DNA of 22,503 bases from CAZPWQ01 sp964590495 (GCA_964590495.1 CAZPWQ010000053.1:1-22503), one strand, 5' to 3'; shown: positions 13,888 to 20,815, counted from the stretch's first letter. A program made the numbers and translations. The notes: generated by a model not told the origin, from the sequence alone.

Positions 13888-14625
13888 ATGTGTAATTACT
13901 ATGATGCGCACCTTCCAGGTATAAAGGAAGGTTATTTATCCGGTGTTAAATTGAATCTGCCAAATAACTATCAAAACCGGCATAAGGTGTTCCCTACAGG
14001 TGTATCTCCCATTATCTATTTAAATGAGAATGGTGAGGCCGTTGGTGAATTATCACATTTTAAACTGGTTCCGAGCTTTGCCAATGACTTGAATCACAAA
14101 TATTCTACCATGAATGCCCGGGATGATTCTCTTCTTAAAAAGGGTAAAATGTGGAACAGATATTTTGAGTCTCAACGCTGCCTGGTACCGGCAATAGCAT
14201 TCTATGAACACCACACTCTTTCAAGCCCTGAGTTGTTAGAGGGCCACGATAAGAAAACAAAAAAAGTGCCCTATCGAATTAGCCTGAAATCAACGAGTAC
14301 CTTTTGTTTTGCTGGCCTTTATAACAAGTGGACTGATGAAACCACCGGTGAAGTAAAAATAAGTCACGCAATTATTACAACGGATCCAAACGAGACGGTC
14401 CGGAAAATTCATAATTCAAAAGAAAGAATGGCTCTTATTCTGCCAGATACGGCCTATGATATGTGGATGGGGGAGATTCAGAAGGGGAAAGACTTATTTG
14501 ATGCCGGCCTGTTTTCACCATGGCCTGATGAGGACATGGAGTACATTCAAATCACAAAGGGTTTTGATCATGGGGTAAATGATGAGGAGTTGCTTCATCC
14601 TGTTAATAAGCCTATAGAGCTGTAA
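13888..14625 (+). CDS. SRAP (YedK/HMCES-like) abasic-site crosslinking protein
   Basis: 245 residues starting MCNYY, so processing of the first Met exposes Cys2, the residue that forms a thiazolidine link to abasic sites in single-stranded DNA. Other family positions are present: the Asn of TMNARDD (about residue 76), the Glu of AIAFYEHH (about 107), and the His of RKIHNSKERMALIL (about 175, where IHxRMP is usual; here it is expanded to IHNSKERMA). CFAGLYNKWTDETTG and SHAIITTDPNETV are further SRAP signatures. It protects replication-fork DNA. Phages and mobile elements often carry one, probably for uracil- or damage-containing DNA during replication. No Shine-Dalgarno sequence, its own unit, 190 bases after the AAA/TOPRIM gene. 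Confidence 0.92.
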   Translation: MCNYYDAHLPGIKEGYLSGVKLNLPNNYQNRHKVFPTGVSPIIYLNENGEAVGELSHFKLVPSFANDLNHKYSTMNARDDSLLKKGKMWNRYFESQRCLVPAIAFYEHHTLSSPELLEGHDKKTKKVPYRISLKSTSTFCFAGLYNKWTDETTGEVKISHAIITTDPNETVRKIHNSKERMALILPDTAYDMWMGEIQKGKDLFDAGLFSPWPDEDMEYIQITKGFDHGVNDEELLHPVNKPIEL

Positions 14626-14663
14626 TTCCCTCGAAGGAACTGAAACTATCATCAAGTATTGAG

Positions 14664-14873
14664 TTAACGAATTGGCTCTTGGTGTCCAATTACTTCTGGA
14701 AACTTGATGTATACTGCAACTCCAGAAAGGCTGGCTATCGCTGCTAAGATGTATAATAGAATTAAATCTGATTCAGCGGCCTTTACTGATAAGTAAAATC
14801 CAGGACTGAATACTGCAATAAACAAAAACATTCGTAAATACCCGATAAAAAACTTCCTGAAACTTTTTTTCAT
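14664..14873 (-). CDS. Small two-helix membrane protein, 69 aa
   Basis: A basic N-terminus (MKKSFRKFFIGYLR) leads into a hydrophobic helix MFLFIAVFSPGFYLSV, a short AAESD loop, and a second helix LILLYILAAIASLSGVAVYI, ending in a polar tail. Size and hairpin shape fit a holin-like or small toxin-like membrane protein, but nothing specific identifies it. It lies downstream of the 70-aa membrane protein on the same strand and may be co-transcribed from the box at 15113-15167. Confidence 0.55.
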   Translation of the reverse strand: MKKSFRKFFIGYLRMFLFIAVFSPGFYLSVKAAESDLILLYILAAIASLSGVAVYIKFPEVIGHQEPIR

Positions 14874-14891
14874 ATATCCATTATTGCTCGG

Positions 14892-15104
14892 TTATTCAAT
14901 CCTCTTCTTCCGATCCGGCTGTAGAAAAGCGGCCGTATTCTCATTTATTCCCAGCTTAAAACCACTAAGCACAATTATAAAATACCAATACCACTTTTCA
15001 TCCTTTAAAAACTTAACCCACAGATCATCCTCCTGGTGCGGTGGCAAGCCCTCACGAATGTACGTTTCAATCTTCTGCTGCATCTCGATCTGCTTTTCCA
15101 GCAT
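14892..15104 (-). CDS. Small membrane protein, 70 aa, behind the conserved box
   Basis: Start chosen at MLEKQIEMQQ because AGGGAG lies ten bases upstream; an open frame reaches 25 codons further up through the box but has no ribosome site. An N-terminal amphipathic helix EKQIEMQQKIETYIREGLPP is followed by DDLWVKFLKDEKWYWYFIIV and a weakly hydrophobic SGFKLGINENTAAFLQ, then a basic tail. One membrane segment is likely. The box upstream is shared with 16574-16611, which also precedes a small membrane ORF. The YW...SG[FY]xLG[IL] part resembles that ORF, so the two may be paralogues. Function unknown. Confidence 0.55.
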   Translation of the reverse strand: MLEKQIEMQQKIETYIREGLPPHQEDDLWVKFLKDEKWYWYFIIVLSGFKLGINENTAAFLQPDRKKRIE

Positions 15105-15112
15105 ACTTGCTC

Positions 15113-15167
15113 CCTGTTTATTTAAGCCTTTACAGGTATGATCCCAAAAACAGAGATACTTTACAAA
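15113..15167 (-). promoter_or_regulatory. Conserved box upstream of a small membrane ORF (full copy)
   Basis: Identical over 55 bases to 576-630 and about 75% alike over 38 bases to 16574-16611. On the minus strand the shared elements are TGTAA, GTAT, GGATCATACC and GTA-AG in the same order and spacing, so GTAT and ATAC form half-sites about 16 bases apart. It ends nine bases before a start codon. A promoter/operator or a recombination site for cargo exchange would both fit. Confidence 0.55.
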
Positions 15168-15321
15168 AAAAATTATCATAATCGATATCTTATTCAGTAT
15201 TTATTATTCAATAAAAAAATCAGTTAATACAGTGCAATTTGCATCAAAAAAAGAATCAGACTATTAATCAGCATTTTTGGGAGGTAAATTTCCTAATTTT
15301 CACAAGATATTCCCTTGAAAT

Positions 15322-16413
15322 ATGACTGAAGTTGAAAAGCTTAAACAGCTCGTGGCGGAAGGTTACGAGCCGCATATGATAATTCGTGAACTATCTGATG
15401 TTGAGGTACGATCAAAGTTGCCTGAAAAATTTTGGGGTGCTAAAGTTTATTCAATACCTCTTGCACATAGGAATAAGAGTAACATGCAGTTTTGTTTTAC
15501 TGAAAAAAATACCCACGCTTATGCACTTGAGTTAGTAGAAGAGGCACGCAAGATAATTGGTTATGATCTATGTGTGTACTGTAGCGTAACAAGTATTAAA
15601 GCAATTGAAGGCCGAGAAGTTGAATTTAAATCAGTCATTGAAAGTCTAAAAGAACTCAAAGGTTGGGATGTAAGGGAGTCAGAGTATACAAATGTATTTG
15701 AAGTCCACTTTAAGATAGAAGGTGATGACAGAGAGAAGCTGAATGAGTGCGTCGAAAACGTTCGCCGAATAGCTGTTATACTGTCGATCGCTAATAAAAT
15801 GGGGTTTTCAGTAAGTCACTATAGCACTGGTCCAAGATATAAAGCCCAACCGTTTTCTTTTAAAGTAGGGTTGTGGCATTCTGATTTGAAAGGTATTGAT
15901 GTAAAAGACATACAAGTCCTATCAAGTTTGTATAAAAATGAAAAGTGCCTTTATGCTGCTAAGGGGCTACAGGATATGTATTCTCAAACCAACAACTCTT
16001 CGCGAATTACTATAGGCTGGGCTGTTTTGGAGACGATCTTTGATTCAAGACCTGTTCATTTGTTAGAAAAAGTTGAAAAGGATCAATTATTTGAAGTATT
16101 AGATCAAGTAGACCTTGTTGAGAAAAAAATAGCAGTTTTAAAGGAAAAGATCCGTAACACAAATATTATGGCCAAAGAGAGTAGAAATGAAAGAATGGCC
16201 AAAGAAATAGCGAGTTTCCTGAATAAAGATTACCAAATGACCTTAGGAAATATAAAAAAATTGGCACGAGAAAGGGGAAATCATGCCCATGTTAGAAGCG
16301 AAAAACAAAAAGAGATCGATGGTTTTATAACGTATATTGAAGATATACTCCATAGCTATATCGAATGCCATTGTAGTGTAAATCTAAATGAGATGAATAA
16401 ATCAGAAAAGTAA
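15322..16413 (+). CDS. HEPN-like protein, candidate abortive-infection RNase
   Basis: 363 residues, soluble. The N-terminal ~200 residues form a mixed alpha/beta region (VYSIPLAHRNKSNMQFCFTE ... YDLCVYCSVTSIKAIEGREV ... VFEVHFKIEGDDREKL) that I do not recognise. The C-terminal third is helical: ITIGWAVLETIFDSRPVHLL, a coiled segment, then LGNIKKLARERGNHAHVR and a last helix DGFITYIEDILHSYIE. RERGNH fits the HEPN RNase motif RxxxxH, placed before the final helix as in Apea-type HEPN domains. HEPN proteins cut RNA in defence and toxin systems. The gene is alone on its strand, flanked by two copies of the conserved box (15113 and 16574), which suggests a cargo insertion. No antitoxin is evident unless it is one of the small ORFs. 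Confidence 0.6.
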   Translation: MTEVEKLKQLVAEGYEPHMIIRELSDVEVRSKLPEKFWGAKVYSIPLAHRNKSNMQFCFTEKNTHAYALELVEEARKIIGYDLCVYCSVTSIKAIEGREVEFKSVIESLKELKGWDVRESEYTNVFEVHFKIEGDDREKLNECVENVRRIAVILSIANKMGFSVSHYSTGPRYKAQPFSFKVGLWHSDLKGIDVKDIQVLSSLYKNEKCLYAAKGLQDMYSQTNNSSRITIGWAVLETIFDSRPVHLLEKVEKDQLFEVLDQVDLVEKKIAVLKEKIRNTNIMAKESRNERMAKEIASFLNKDYQMTLGNIKKLARERGNHAHVRSEKQKEIDGFITYIEDILHSYIECHCSVNLNEMNKSEK

Positions 16414-16448
16414 TCAACTACCATCTTCTAACTAATTTTAAGTGGATT

Positions 16449-16592
16449 CTACTCTTCGGATGCCTGCAGGGCCAGCAGTGCAACGGCGGTTAACCCCAGG
16501 GTATAGCCAGACACCTTCAACCAGTAGGTGGATCGTTCAGCCCGGACGCGGGCATTCCTTTCTTCGGGGGTTACTCTACTGGTATGATCCAA
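16449..16592 (-). CDS. Tiny membrane ORF behind the second box copy (47 aa, TTG start)
   Basis: The frame reads DHTSRVTPEERNARVRAE, then STYWLKVSGYTLGLTAVALL and ALQASEE, a charged helix followed by one clear membrane helix, which looks like real protein. No ATG is available; TTG at 16592 is the best start and has no Shine-Dalgarno sequence, so the gene may be broken. The coding sequence overlaps the conserved box, and the WDHT/LDHT reading of the box is shared with the open frame at 15113-15167. Confidence 0.45.
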   Translation of the reverse strand: MDHTSRVTPEERNARVRAERSTYWLKVSGYTLGLTAVALLALQASEE

Positions 16593-16611
16593 GAACCGGT
16601 AATACCTTACA
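16574..16611 (-). promoter_or_regulatory. Conserved box (diverged copy)
   Basis: About 29 of 38 positions match the box at 15113-15167, including an unbroken GGATCATACC and the TGTAA...GTAT block. Same orientation, 1.45 kb from the first copy, with the HEPN-like gene between them on the other strand. Confidence 0.55.
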
Positions 16612-16697
16612 CTTTTTATTTACAATTGATTGCACATTGATTGCACAAATCTTTTAAAAACCCTCTTTAAGGTACTTTTCTTTGCTTGCTAGACAAT

Positions 16698-17549
16698 TCA
16701 ATAATCAAACCCCAATTCTCTTAAACCTTCCAACACGTTGTTGTTTGGCCCACCATCCGTCATTATCGAATAAACCCCCATTATCTGCTCGATCTGCTCC
16801 CGCGCAATACTATTATCAGGATTAATTTTCAGCACCTCAGTGAATTGCGTAAGCGCATTATTCATCCTGGCATTCATCTCTTCTGGATCAAATGTATTCA
16901 TGGAATGAAGTCCGTAATTCAGGTGCGTTTTTTCAAGAAGAAAATCTACTTCACCTGACCATTCAATTTTTCTAAGCATATTAATGGCGGGCTGATAGTA
17001 GTTAAACTCAATCAGTAGATCTACAAGAGAGCTAAGGCTATGTTCATTCGTAGGGGTATACTCAACCATTGGATTTTCGAGCACCTTAGCCGAGCACATA
17101 GCAGGCACCTGCAGAAGATTTGTATCAGTCCATTCATCAACTCCAGGTGGCTGATCCGGGTAGTAAGTGATGGTTTCATTCAGAGTACATTTACAATAAC
17201 TTTTTACACCAACCTCGTTTAAACCATTGTCAAATGACGTATCCTCACATCCTTTGATGAACGCATCCAACTCTTGGGTGGTCCACGAATGATCTGCCGA
17301 GTATTTCTCTCGAGTATCTGCTTGTTGATTCCGATACCCCTCCAGTAAGCTCTCAGCAAAGCTGGCCATCGTATCAACCTCTGTAGTATCTACCTGTTTA
17401 TCATCAGTACCAGGAGAGCTGCCAGGGTGTTGTGGCAACTGGCTAAGATAGTAGAATAGAATTACAGTGCACCCTATCCACAGGATCGGTTTCATGTAAT
17501 TTGGCTCTGGCGGTTTTTTTACTGGATGATGCTTTTGGATTTGGTCCAT
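16698..17549 (-). CDS. Membrane-anchored protein with TPR-like helices, 283 aa
   Basis: A cytoplasmic basic start (MDQIQKHHPVKKPPEPNYMK) leads into one membrane helix PILWIGCTVILFYYLSQL (about 21-38). The rest is probably outside the cytoplasm: a Thr/Asp linker, then SWTTQELDAFIKGCED, YCKCTLNETITYYPDQ and MCSAKVL, a W-xxx-F-xx-C ... Y-C-x-C pattern I have seen in exported hypothetical proteins of Bacteroidota-like bacteria; the four Cys may form disulfides. The C-terminal ~130 residues are helical repeats of TPR character (LIEFNYYQPAINMLRKIEW ... ALTQFTEVLKINPDNSIARE). It is divergent from the 144-aa gene across a 437-base control region. A protein-interaction role at the envelope, for example superinfection exclusion, is possible but not shown. 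Confidence 0.75.
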   Translation of the reverse strand: MDQIQKHHPVKKPPEPNYMKPILWIGCTVILFYYLSQLPQHPGSSPGTDDKQVDTTEVDTMASFAESLLEGYRNQQADTREKYSADHSWTTQELDAFIKGCEDTSFDNGLNEVGVKSYCKCTLNETITYYPDQPPGVDEWTDTNLLQVPAMCSAKVLENPMVEYTPTNEHSLSSLVDLLIEFNYYQPAINMLRKIEWSGEVDFLLEKTHLNYGLHSMNTFDPEEMNARMNNALTQFTEVLKINPDNSIAREQIEQIMGVYSIMTDGGPNNNVLEGLRELGFDY

Positions 17550-17986
17550 AATCTATCCCTCCGTGCTGTTAAAAATCTGATCTCCTTATTCAGTCACCAA
17601 TATTACCACAGTGGAAACTTACTGCACCCGAGGCGCGGCCAACCTGTACCGAGACTCATCCATGAACCAATATATGCATCACTTTTGATTGTTTTGATCA
17701 TTGGCAGTATACAATCCTGTATACAATTATGTAAACACCCGCTGGTTGTACCATAACCCTGATAAATACCTTTCAATTTATCCAAAAACAAATCACATTC
17801 GTATAATTCATGGCTGAATTAACAATTAAAATATATCTTCAGCGCCGGTTCCAGTAAAAGAATGTGGTTTAAAAACATAATATTCTTGTCTTTCAGCATG
17901 GTTTGTAGTATACTTTCCAGTATAGTTTAATGAAAGGATGAAAAATTCCTCCCTTAAACAGAAAATTCAAAAATACAGACTTCAGT
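17550..17986. promoter_or_regulatory. Divergent control region with paired GTATAC-type repeats
   Basis: 437 bases with no convincing gene (short frames on both strands look random). Two 9-bp direct repeats GTATACAAT start at 17707 and 17719, 12 bases apart. Two AGTATA copies start at 17907 and 17919, also 12 bases apart, the first being part of AGTATAC. The region separates the leftward membrane protein from the rightward regulatory and replication block, where two promoters and operators are expected. Confidence 0.45.
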
Positions 17987-18421
17987 ATGAAAACCAGTGA
18001 AAAGGTTCGTGAAAATCGATTACGAAGAATGGCCAAACGGCAGGGCCTTTATTTGGAGAAATCCAGAAGAAGAGATCCTAAAGCTATCGACTATGGTGGT
18101 TACATGCTGATTGATGAAAAAAGCAATACAGTTGTTTTGGGATCAGATGGTTTTCCTTACCAAGCAACAATGGATGATGTAGAAGATTTCTTAACCGGAG
18201 AACGGAAATATGATGATCTCAACCTTTTAGAAAGAGCCAAAAATCATAAAACTAATACCGAAGGTAGAGAGATTTTAATTGAAACTTTTAAGGCACTGAA
18301 AAGTGGCAATATTTCAGTTAAAGAATCCGAAGAAATTTCACGCATAATAGGCAAGGCTACAAAAAAAGCGATGAAAGAGATTAAAAGCGGCAAAAAAAGT
18401 AAGTATTTGCAGGACAAATAA
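17987..18421 (+). CDS. Conserved hypothetical protein (KSRRRDPKAIDYGGYML family)
   Basis: 144 residues. The N-terminus RENRLRRMAKRQGLYLEKSR, RRDPKAIDYGGYMLIDEKS and NTVVLGSDGFPYQATMDDVEDFL matches a pattern I know from small bacterial proteins, common in Actinobacteria, of the type KRQGL.L.KSRRRDP.A.D.G.Y.L.D, ending with a [TL]-xxx-VExfL helix. Their function is unknown. The remaining 70 residues are highly charged and helical (AKNHKTNTEGREILIETFKA ... GKATKKAMKEIKSGKKS), a basic tail that could bind nucleic acid. It is the first gene of the rightward block and has no Shine-Dalgarno sequence. Confidence 0.75.
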   Translation: MKTSEKVRENRLRRMAKRQGLYLEKSRRRDPKAIDYGGYMLIDEKSNTVVLGSDGFPYQATMDDVEDFLTGERKYDDLNLLERAKNHKTNTEGREILIETFKALKSGNISVKESEEISRIIGKATKKAMKEIKSGKKSKYLQDK

Positions 18422-18431
18422 ACATAAAAAC

Positions 18432-18470
18432 GAAAGGCCCGGCCATCCTGCAAGATAACCCGGACCTTTC
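18432..18470. terminator. Hairpin after the 144-aa gene
   Basis: Arms GAAAGGCCCGG and CCGGACCTTTC pair with a single mismatch around a 17-base loop. Upstream is an A-run (AAAAAC); downstream there is no T-run on the plus strand, but the minus strand reads into GTTTTTATG. It may attenuate transcription between the 144-aa gene and the small tandem genes. Confidence 0.45.
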
Positions 18471-18488
18471 TAACCTAAAGAGGCTAAC

Positions 18489-18713
18489 ATGAATAATACA
18501 CAAAATAAAACCAATCTGAACCCGGAAATCATAAAGCAAGCCGGGGAGCTGACGGGGATAATTGAGAAGCTTCAATCAATTTCCTTGCATATCGAAGATC
18601 TTCAAGACGAGCACCCGCTGGAAGCTGAATACCTAAGAATGCGTCTGCTTGATATTGAGTATCAGTTAATTCTTTCACAACAGGGGGTAGACCATTCTAC
18701 TTTCAGCAATTAA
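18489..18713 (+). CDS. Small helical-hairpin protein A, 74 aa
   Basis: Polar N-terminus, then two long helices: IIKQAGELTGIIEKLQSISL and EAEYLRMRLLDIEYQLILSQ joined by a DLQDEHPLE turn. AGAGG lies about six bases before the ATG. It is the first of three consecutive small genes with the same design (helix, D/E-rich turn with Pro, helix with LR or YR). The fold suggests a small dimerising regulator, antitoxin-like or Rop-like, but no family is recognised. Confidence 0.65.
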   Translation: MNNTQNKTNLNPEIIKQAGELTGIIEKLQSISLHIEDLQDEHPLEAEYLRMRLLDIEYQLILSQQGVDHSTFSN

Positions 18714-18766
18714 CTGAATCTGCCTTTCGACATTCAACACTTTAATCAACCCAAAACAATACTGTT

Positions 18767-18934
18767 ATGACTGACACAATCAATCTATCCGAAATGAGCA
18801 ATGAGACCTTAGAGCGAGAGATTCAGCACAAGATGGAACACCTCAAGGAGCACGATCCAGCCGAATACGAACGATGTTTGCGCTACAGGTGTGAAACCCT
18901 TCTTCTGTCGACACTTCAAAAGCTGGGTAATTAA
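18767..18934 (+). CDS. Small helical-hairpin protein B, 55 aa
   Basis: Reads MTDTINLSEMSNETLEREIQ, a helix through KMEHLKEHDPAEYERCLRYR, and a final helix CETLLLSTLQKLGN. The turn (KEHDPAEYE) and the following LRYRCETLLL align in type with the DEHPLEAEYLRMRLLDIEYQ of protein A. Codon pattern and the clean stop at 18934 support a real gene. No Shine-Dalgarno sequence, 53 bases after protein A. Confidence 0.55.
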   Translation: MTDTINLSEMSNETLEREIQHKMEHLKEHDPAEYERCLRYRCETLLLSTLQKLGN

Positions 18935-18996
18935 AAGGGGGAGCCGCTTTCCATCACTCAACATATTTAATCAGTACCAATCCAAATTAAACTGTC

Positions 18997-19176
18997 ATGC
19001 ATACTCACAACTCAACAAATAAACCCGATACATCCAGTGAACTGGTGAATCACTACGAAACTGCAATAGATGATATTGAGGCAATCTCTGAGGATGAACC
19101 GGAGTTAGCCCTCCGGTTATATAAACAGCTTAGGAGCGAACTCAATGAGGTGATTCAGCTAGTCGTAAAAGCCTGA
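18997..19176 (+). CDS. Small helical-hairpin protein C, 59 aa
   Basis: A polar start (MHTHNSTNKPDTSSELVNHY) is followed by helix ETAIDDIEAISE, turn DEPELA and helix LRLYKQLRSELNEVIQLVVK. Same helix-DE(P)-helix form as proteins A and B. It ends 26 bases before a strong terminator at 19203, so A, B and C probably form one transcript. No Shine-Dalgarno sequence. Confidence 0.55.
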   Translation: MHTHNSTNKPDTSSELVNHYETAIDDIEAISEDEPELALRLYKQLRSELNEVIQLVVKA

Positions 19177-19202
19177 ACGGTAATTTATTTCTTCATTTAT
19201 CG

Positions 19203-19235
19203 CCCGGCCGGTTAATTTCCGCGCCGGGTTTTTTT
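19203..19235 (+). terminator. Rho-independent terminator after the small tandem genes
   Basis: Stem CCCGGC/GCCGGG extended by CGG/CCG with one bulged C, loop of about seven bases, then seven T. It closes the transcript that carries the three small helical genes. Confidence 0.85.
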
Positions 19236-19352
19236 ACTACATATTTTTTGAAATGTTTTTATATATGAACCATGCACTGAAATGCCGCCAGCTACATTCC
19301 CCACTAAATAGGATTGAAGCTCAATCCCTTCAATCTTTAAACCCTATATATC

Positions 19353-19679
19353 ATGCTTAATACCCAGCAAATCAAAGATGCCCGTGAAAAAGTAGAACGA
19401 CGTCGGCGACTGTATTCTGAGTCGGTCCGGGAGTACGAGGAGACTGTCGACCGCCTGATTGACCAGGCGAACACCGAACTGATCAGCCAGCCGCTTAAGA
19501 TTGTAGATATGGCGCGCCTGCTGGAGGTAAATCCCTCCACGGTCTACCGGATGGAGGCTAACCACTGCGATTCGTACGCCGATCTGCGCCGGTGGATCGC
19601 CGAGCACCGGCCGGAGAAACTACCCAAACTCGAAGAAAACTATAAGCAGTTTATCAGGGATAGGAAACAGGAAGGCTAA
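19353..19679 (+). CDS. HTH protein with N-terminal coiled coil, 108 aa
   Basis: Residues 1-40 are a charged helix (QQIKDAREKVERRRRLYSES ... ETVDRLIDQ). Then comes a helix-turn-helix, LKIVDMARLLEVNPSTVYRM, with the recognition helix at NPSTVYRMEANH, followed by a helical tail rich in Glu/Arg. The design fits a dimeric regulator for the element. It has its own promoter space after the terminator at 19203-19235. Specific family not recognised; GC content is somewhat higher than in the neighbours. Confidence 0.7.
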   Translation: MLNTQQIKDAREKVERRRRLYSESVREYEETVDRLIDQANTELISQPLKIVDMARLLEVNPSTVYRMEANHCDSYADLRRWIAEHRPEKLPKLEENYKQFIRDRKQEG

Positions 19680-19918
19680 AATCCTGTAATCTCCCGGCGC
19701 CGGTTTTTAAATTTCGATTCTAAGCGCCTTAAATTTAATCTTCACACTATCTGCTGGCAATTTCACCATCCTTAACACAACCGCAGAAAAGGACAATGTG
19801 AGACTATTAAAAGAGAATAGTGAAAAATCAGGTTGTCTTATTAACCTAATTTATTTAAACTTCTAGTGTTCCGTGTCGGCCAGGGTTAAGAATAAACCTT
19901 AATTTAACTGACAGAACT
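19680..19918. promoter_or_regulatory. Intergenic region before the second HTH gene
   Basis: 239 bases with no supported gene. CCGGCGCCGG followed by TTTTT near 19694-19708 could be a weak terminator. AGGTT/AACCT (19830-19847) is a small inverted repeat next to AT-rich DNA and may be an operator. Confidence 0.3.
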
Positions 19919-20122
19919 ATGACTAATCGCGTAATCACACCCACCCAGCTTGCCAAACGATGGGGTATTACAGCCCGGACTATACACCGGATGATTAATG
20001 CCGGCAAACTCCCTCCCCGAAAAAAGCTGCACAAAAGAGCCATATGGTTTGAATCTGATATTGTAGAGTTTGAAAAAACTCTCCCCCAGACTGAGAATAA
20101 TAGCATGGAGTTAGCAAAATGA
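19919..20122 (+). CDS. MerR/AlpA-like HTH regulator, 67 aa
   Basis: ITPTQLAKRWGITARTIHRM is a winged-helix DNA-binding segment, INAGKLPPRKKLHKRAIWFE the wing, and SDIVEFEKTLPQTENN the final helix: the excisionase/HTH_17 fold. It differs from the AlpA-like protein at 9624-9827, so the element carries two such proteins, one per transcription block. This one probably controls the replication gene that follows. Confidence 0.85.
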   Translation: MTNRVITPTQLAKRWGITARTIHRMINAGKLPPRKKLHKRAIWFESDIVEFEKTLPQTENNSMELAK

Positions 20123-20397
20123 AAAAGCCGAACCCAGGGAGGGGTCCGGCTTTAAACACACATCTATCATCTAATTGTCATGATAGAAAAGTAGCCACCC
20201 TACCCAATAAATACAAGTGTGACTGTCATCGAATTTCATCCAAGCATGGCCGGAACCCTGCCATTCTTCAATCAACCCAGCTGGAGCCATACAGCACACA
20301 CCCTCAACTAGTTAAAGCCCTTACAAGCCAGTTTTGCGCGATATATCAAAATAGGTTTTGGGAGAGCCATGAAATGGAGCTGAGTAATGGAAAATAA
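20119..20397 (+). CDS. Possible 92-aa protein
   Basis: The ATG overlaps the previous stop (ATGA) and the end overlaps the next gene by 11 bases, which supports translation. The sequence is polar, low in structure, and has CHDRK, KYKCDCHRISSKH and SQFCAIYQ. The Cys and His residues (CDCH ... C) could bind metal but fit no known motif. A hairpin covers the first ten codons. It may be real or only a leader. Confidence 0.4.
   Translation: MKKPNPGRGPALNTHLSSNCHDRKVATLPNKYKCDCHRISSKHGRNPAILQSTQLEPYSTHPQLVKALTSQFCAIYQNRFWESHEMELSNGK
20124..20153. terminator. GC-rich hairpin at the start of the 92-aa frame
   Basis: Arms AAAGCCG-AA-CCC and GGG-TC-CGGCTTT. On the plus strand it is followed by AAACAC; on the minus strand it is followed by TTTTTCATTTT, as in an intrinsic terminator. 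It could end the transcript of the HTH gene or attenuate expression of the replication gene. Confidence 0.4.
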
Positions 20398-20815
20398 ATC
20401 TTTCAATCAAAGGCTTACCCCCGACGAAAGACTCAAAATCATTCAAACAATTGGGTGGAATACAGTAACAAAGGAAGTTGTCAACAGTGAGGGCTGGATC
20501 AGTAACCTTAAGGATGACCATATCGGGTTACAAGTCTCTGTGAATATTAATTCCGGTACGGTTACTAATCACGGAGAGGGTTACAGTATGGATATTGTGG
20601 ATTGGGTCACTTTCTATATTCCGCAATCGAATGAAGACCCACCAACCCGTGATTCTGCTATCAAATGGATCGGGGAGATACTTGGCAGGCTAAGCAACAG
20701 AGTTCATCTTGAACCGAGTCAAATGAAGTTTAAACATGCTGTAAAAGCAAAAAAGGTTAAATATGGAATGGTGCCACGAAACCTGCTGAAAGATCAAGCC
20801 ATATCACCTACTACT
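20387..20815 (+). CDS. Replication protein, N-terminal part (gene continues at 786-1025)
   Basis: First 143 residues of the 222-residue protein completed by the other end of the element. NLKDDHIGLQVSVNINSGTV, then TNHGEGYSMDIVDWVTFYI, follow the pattern of the primase CHC2 domain (H.D..PS..V....G...C..C...GD.IDFV), but the zinc Cys/His are absent, so this would be a zinc-free relative. A linker with SQMKFKHAVKAKKVKYG leads to the winged helix. In this assembly the frame runs nine bases into foreign DNA (TAT TCC TGA at 20816-20824), which is an artefact of the join. Likely role: origin recognition or priming control for the circular element. Confidence 0.7.
20761..20815 (+). repeat. Right copy of 55-base terminal direct repeat
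   Basis: Identical to 731-785. Downstream of it the GC content rises sharply and the genes change character, so the element ends here and the rest of the scaffold is from elsewhere. Confidence 0.9.

Noticed and set aside
14892..15179. 95-codon version of the small membrane protein starting at 15179
   Set aside because: The extra 25 codons translate the conserved box, have no ribosome site, and an AGGGAG lies before the internal ATG at 15104.
17603..17791. Minus-strand 62-codon frame with three Cys in the control region
   Set aside because: Composition looks random, no ribosome site, and it overlaps the GTATAC repeats.
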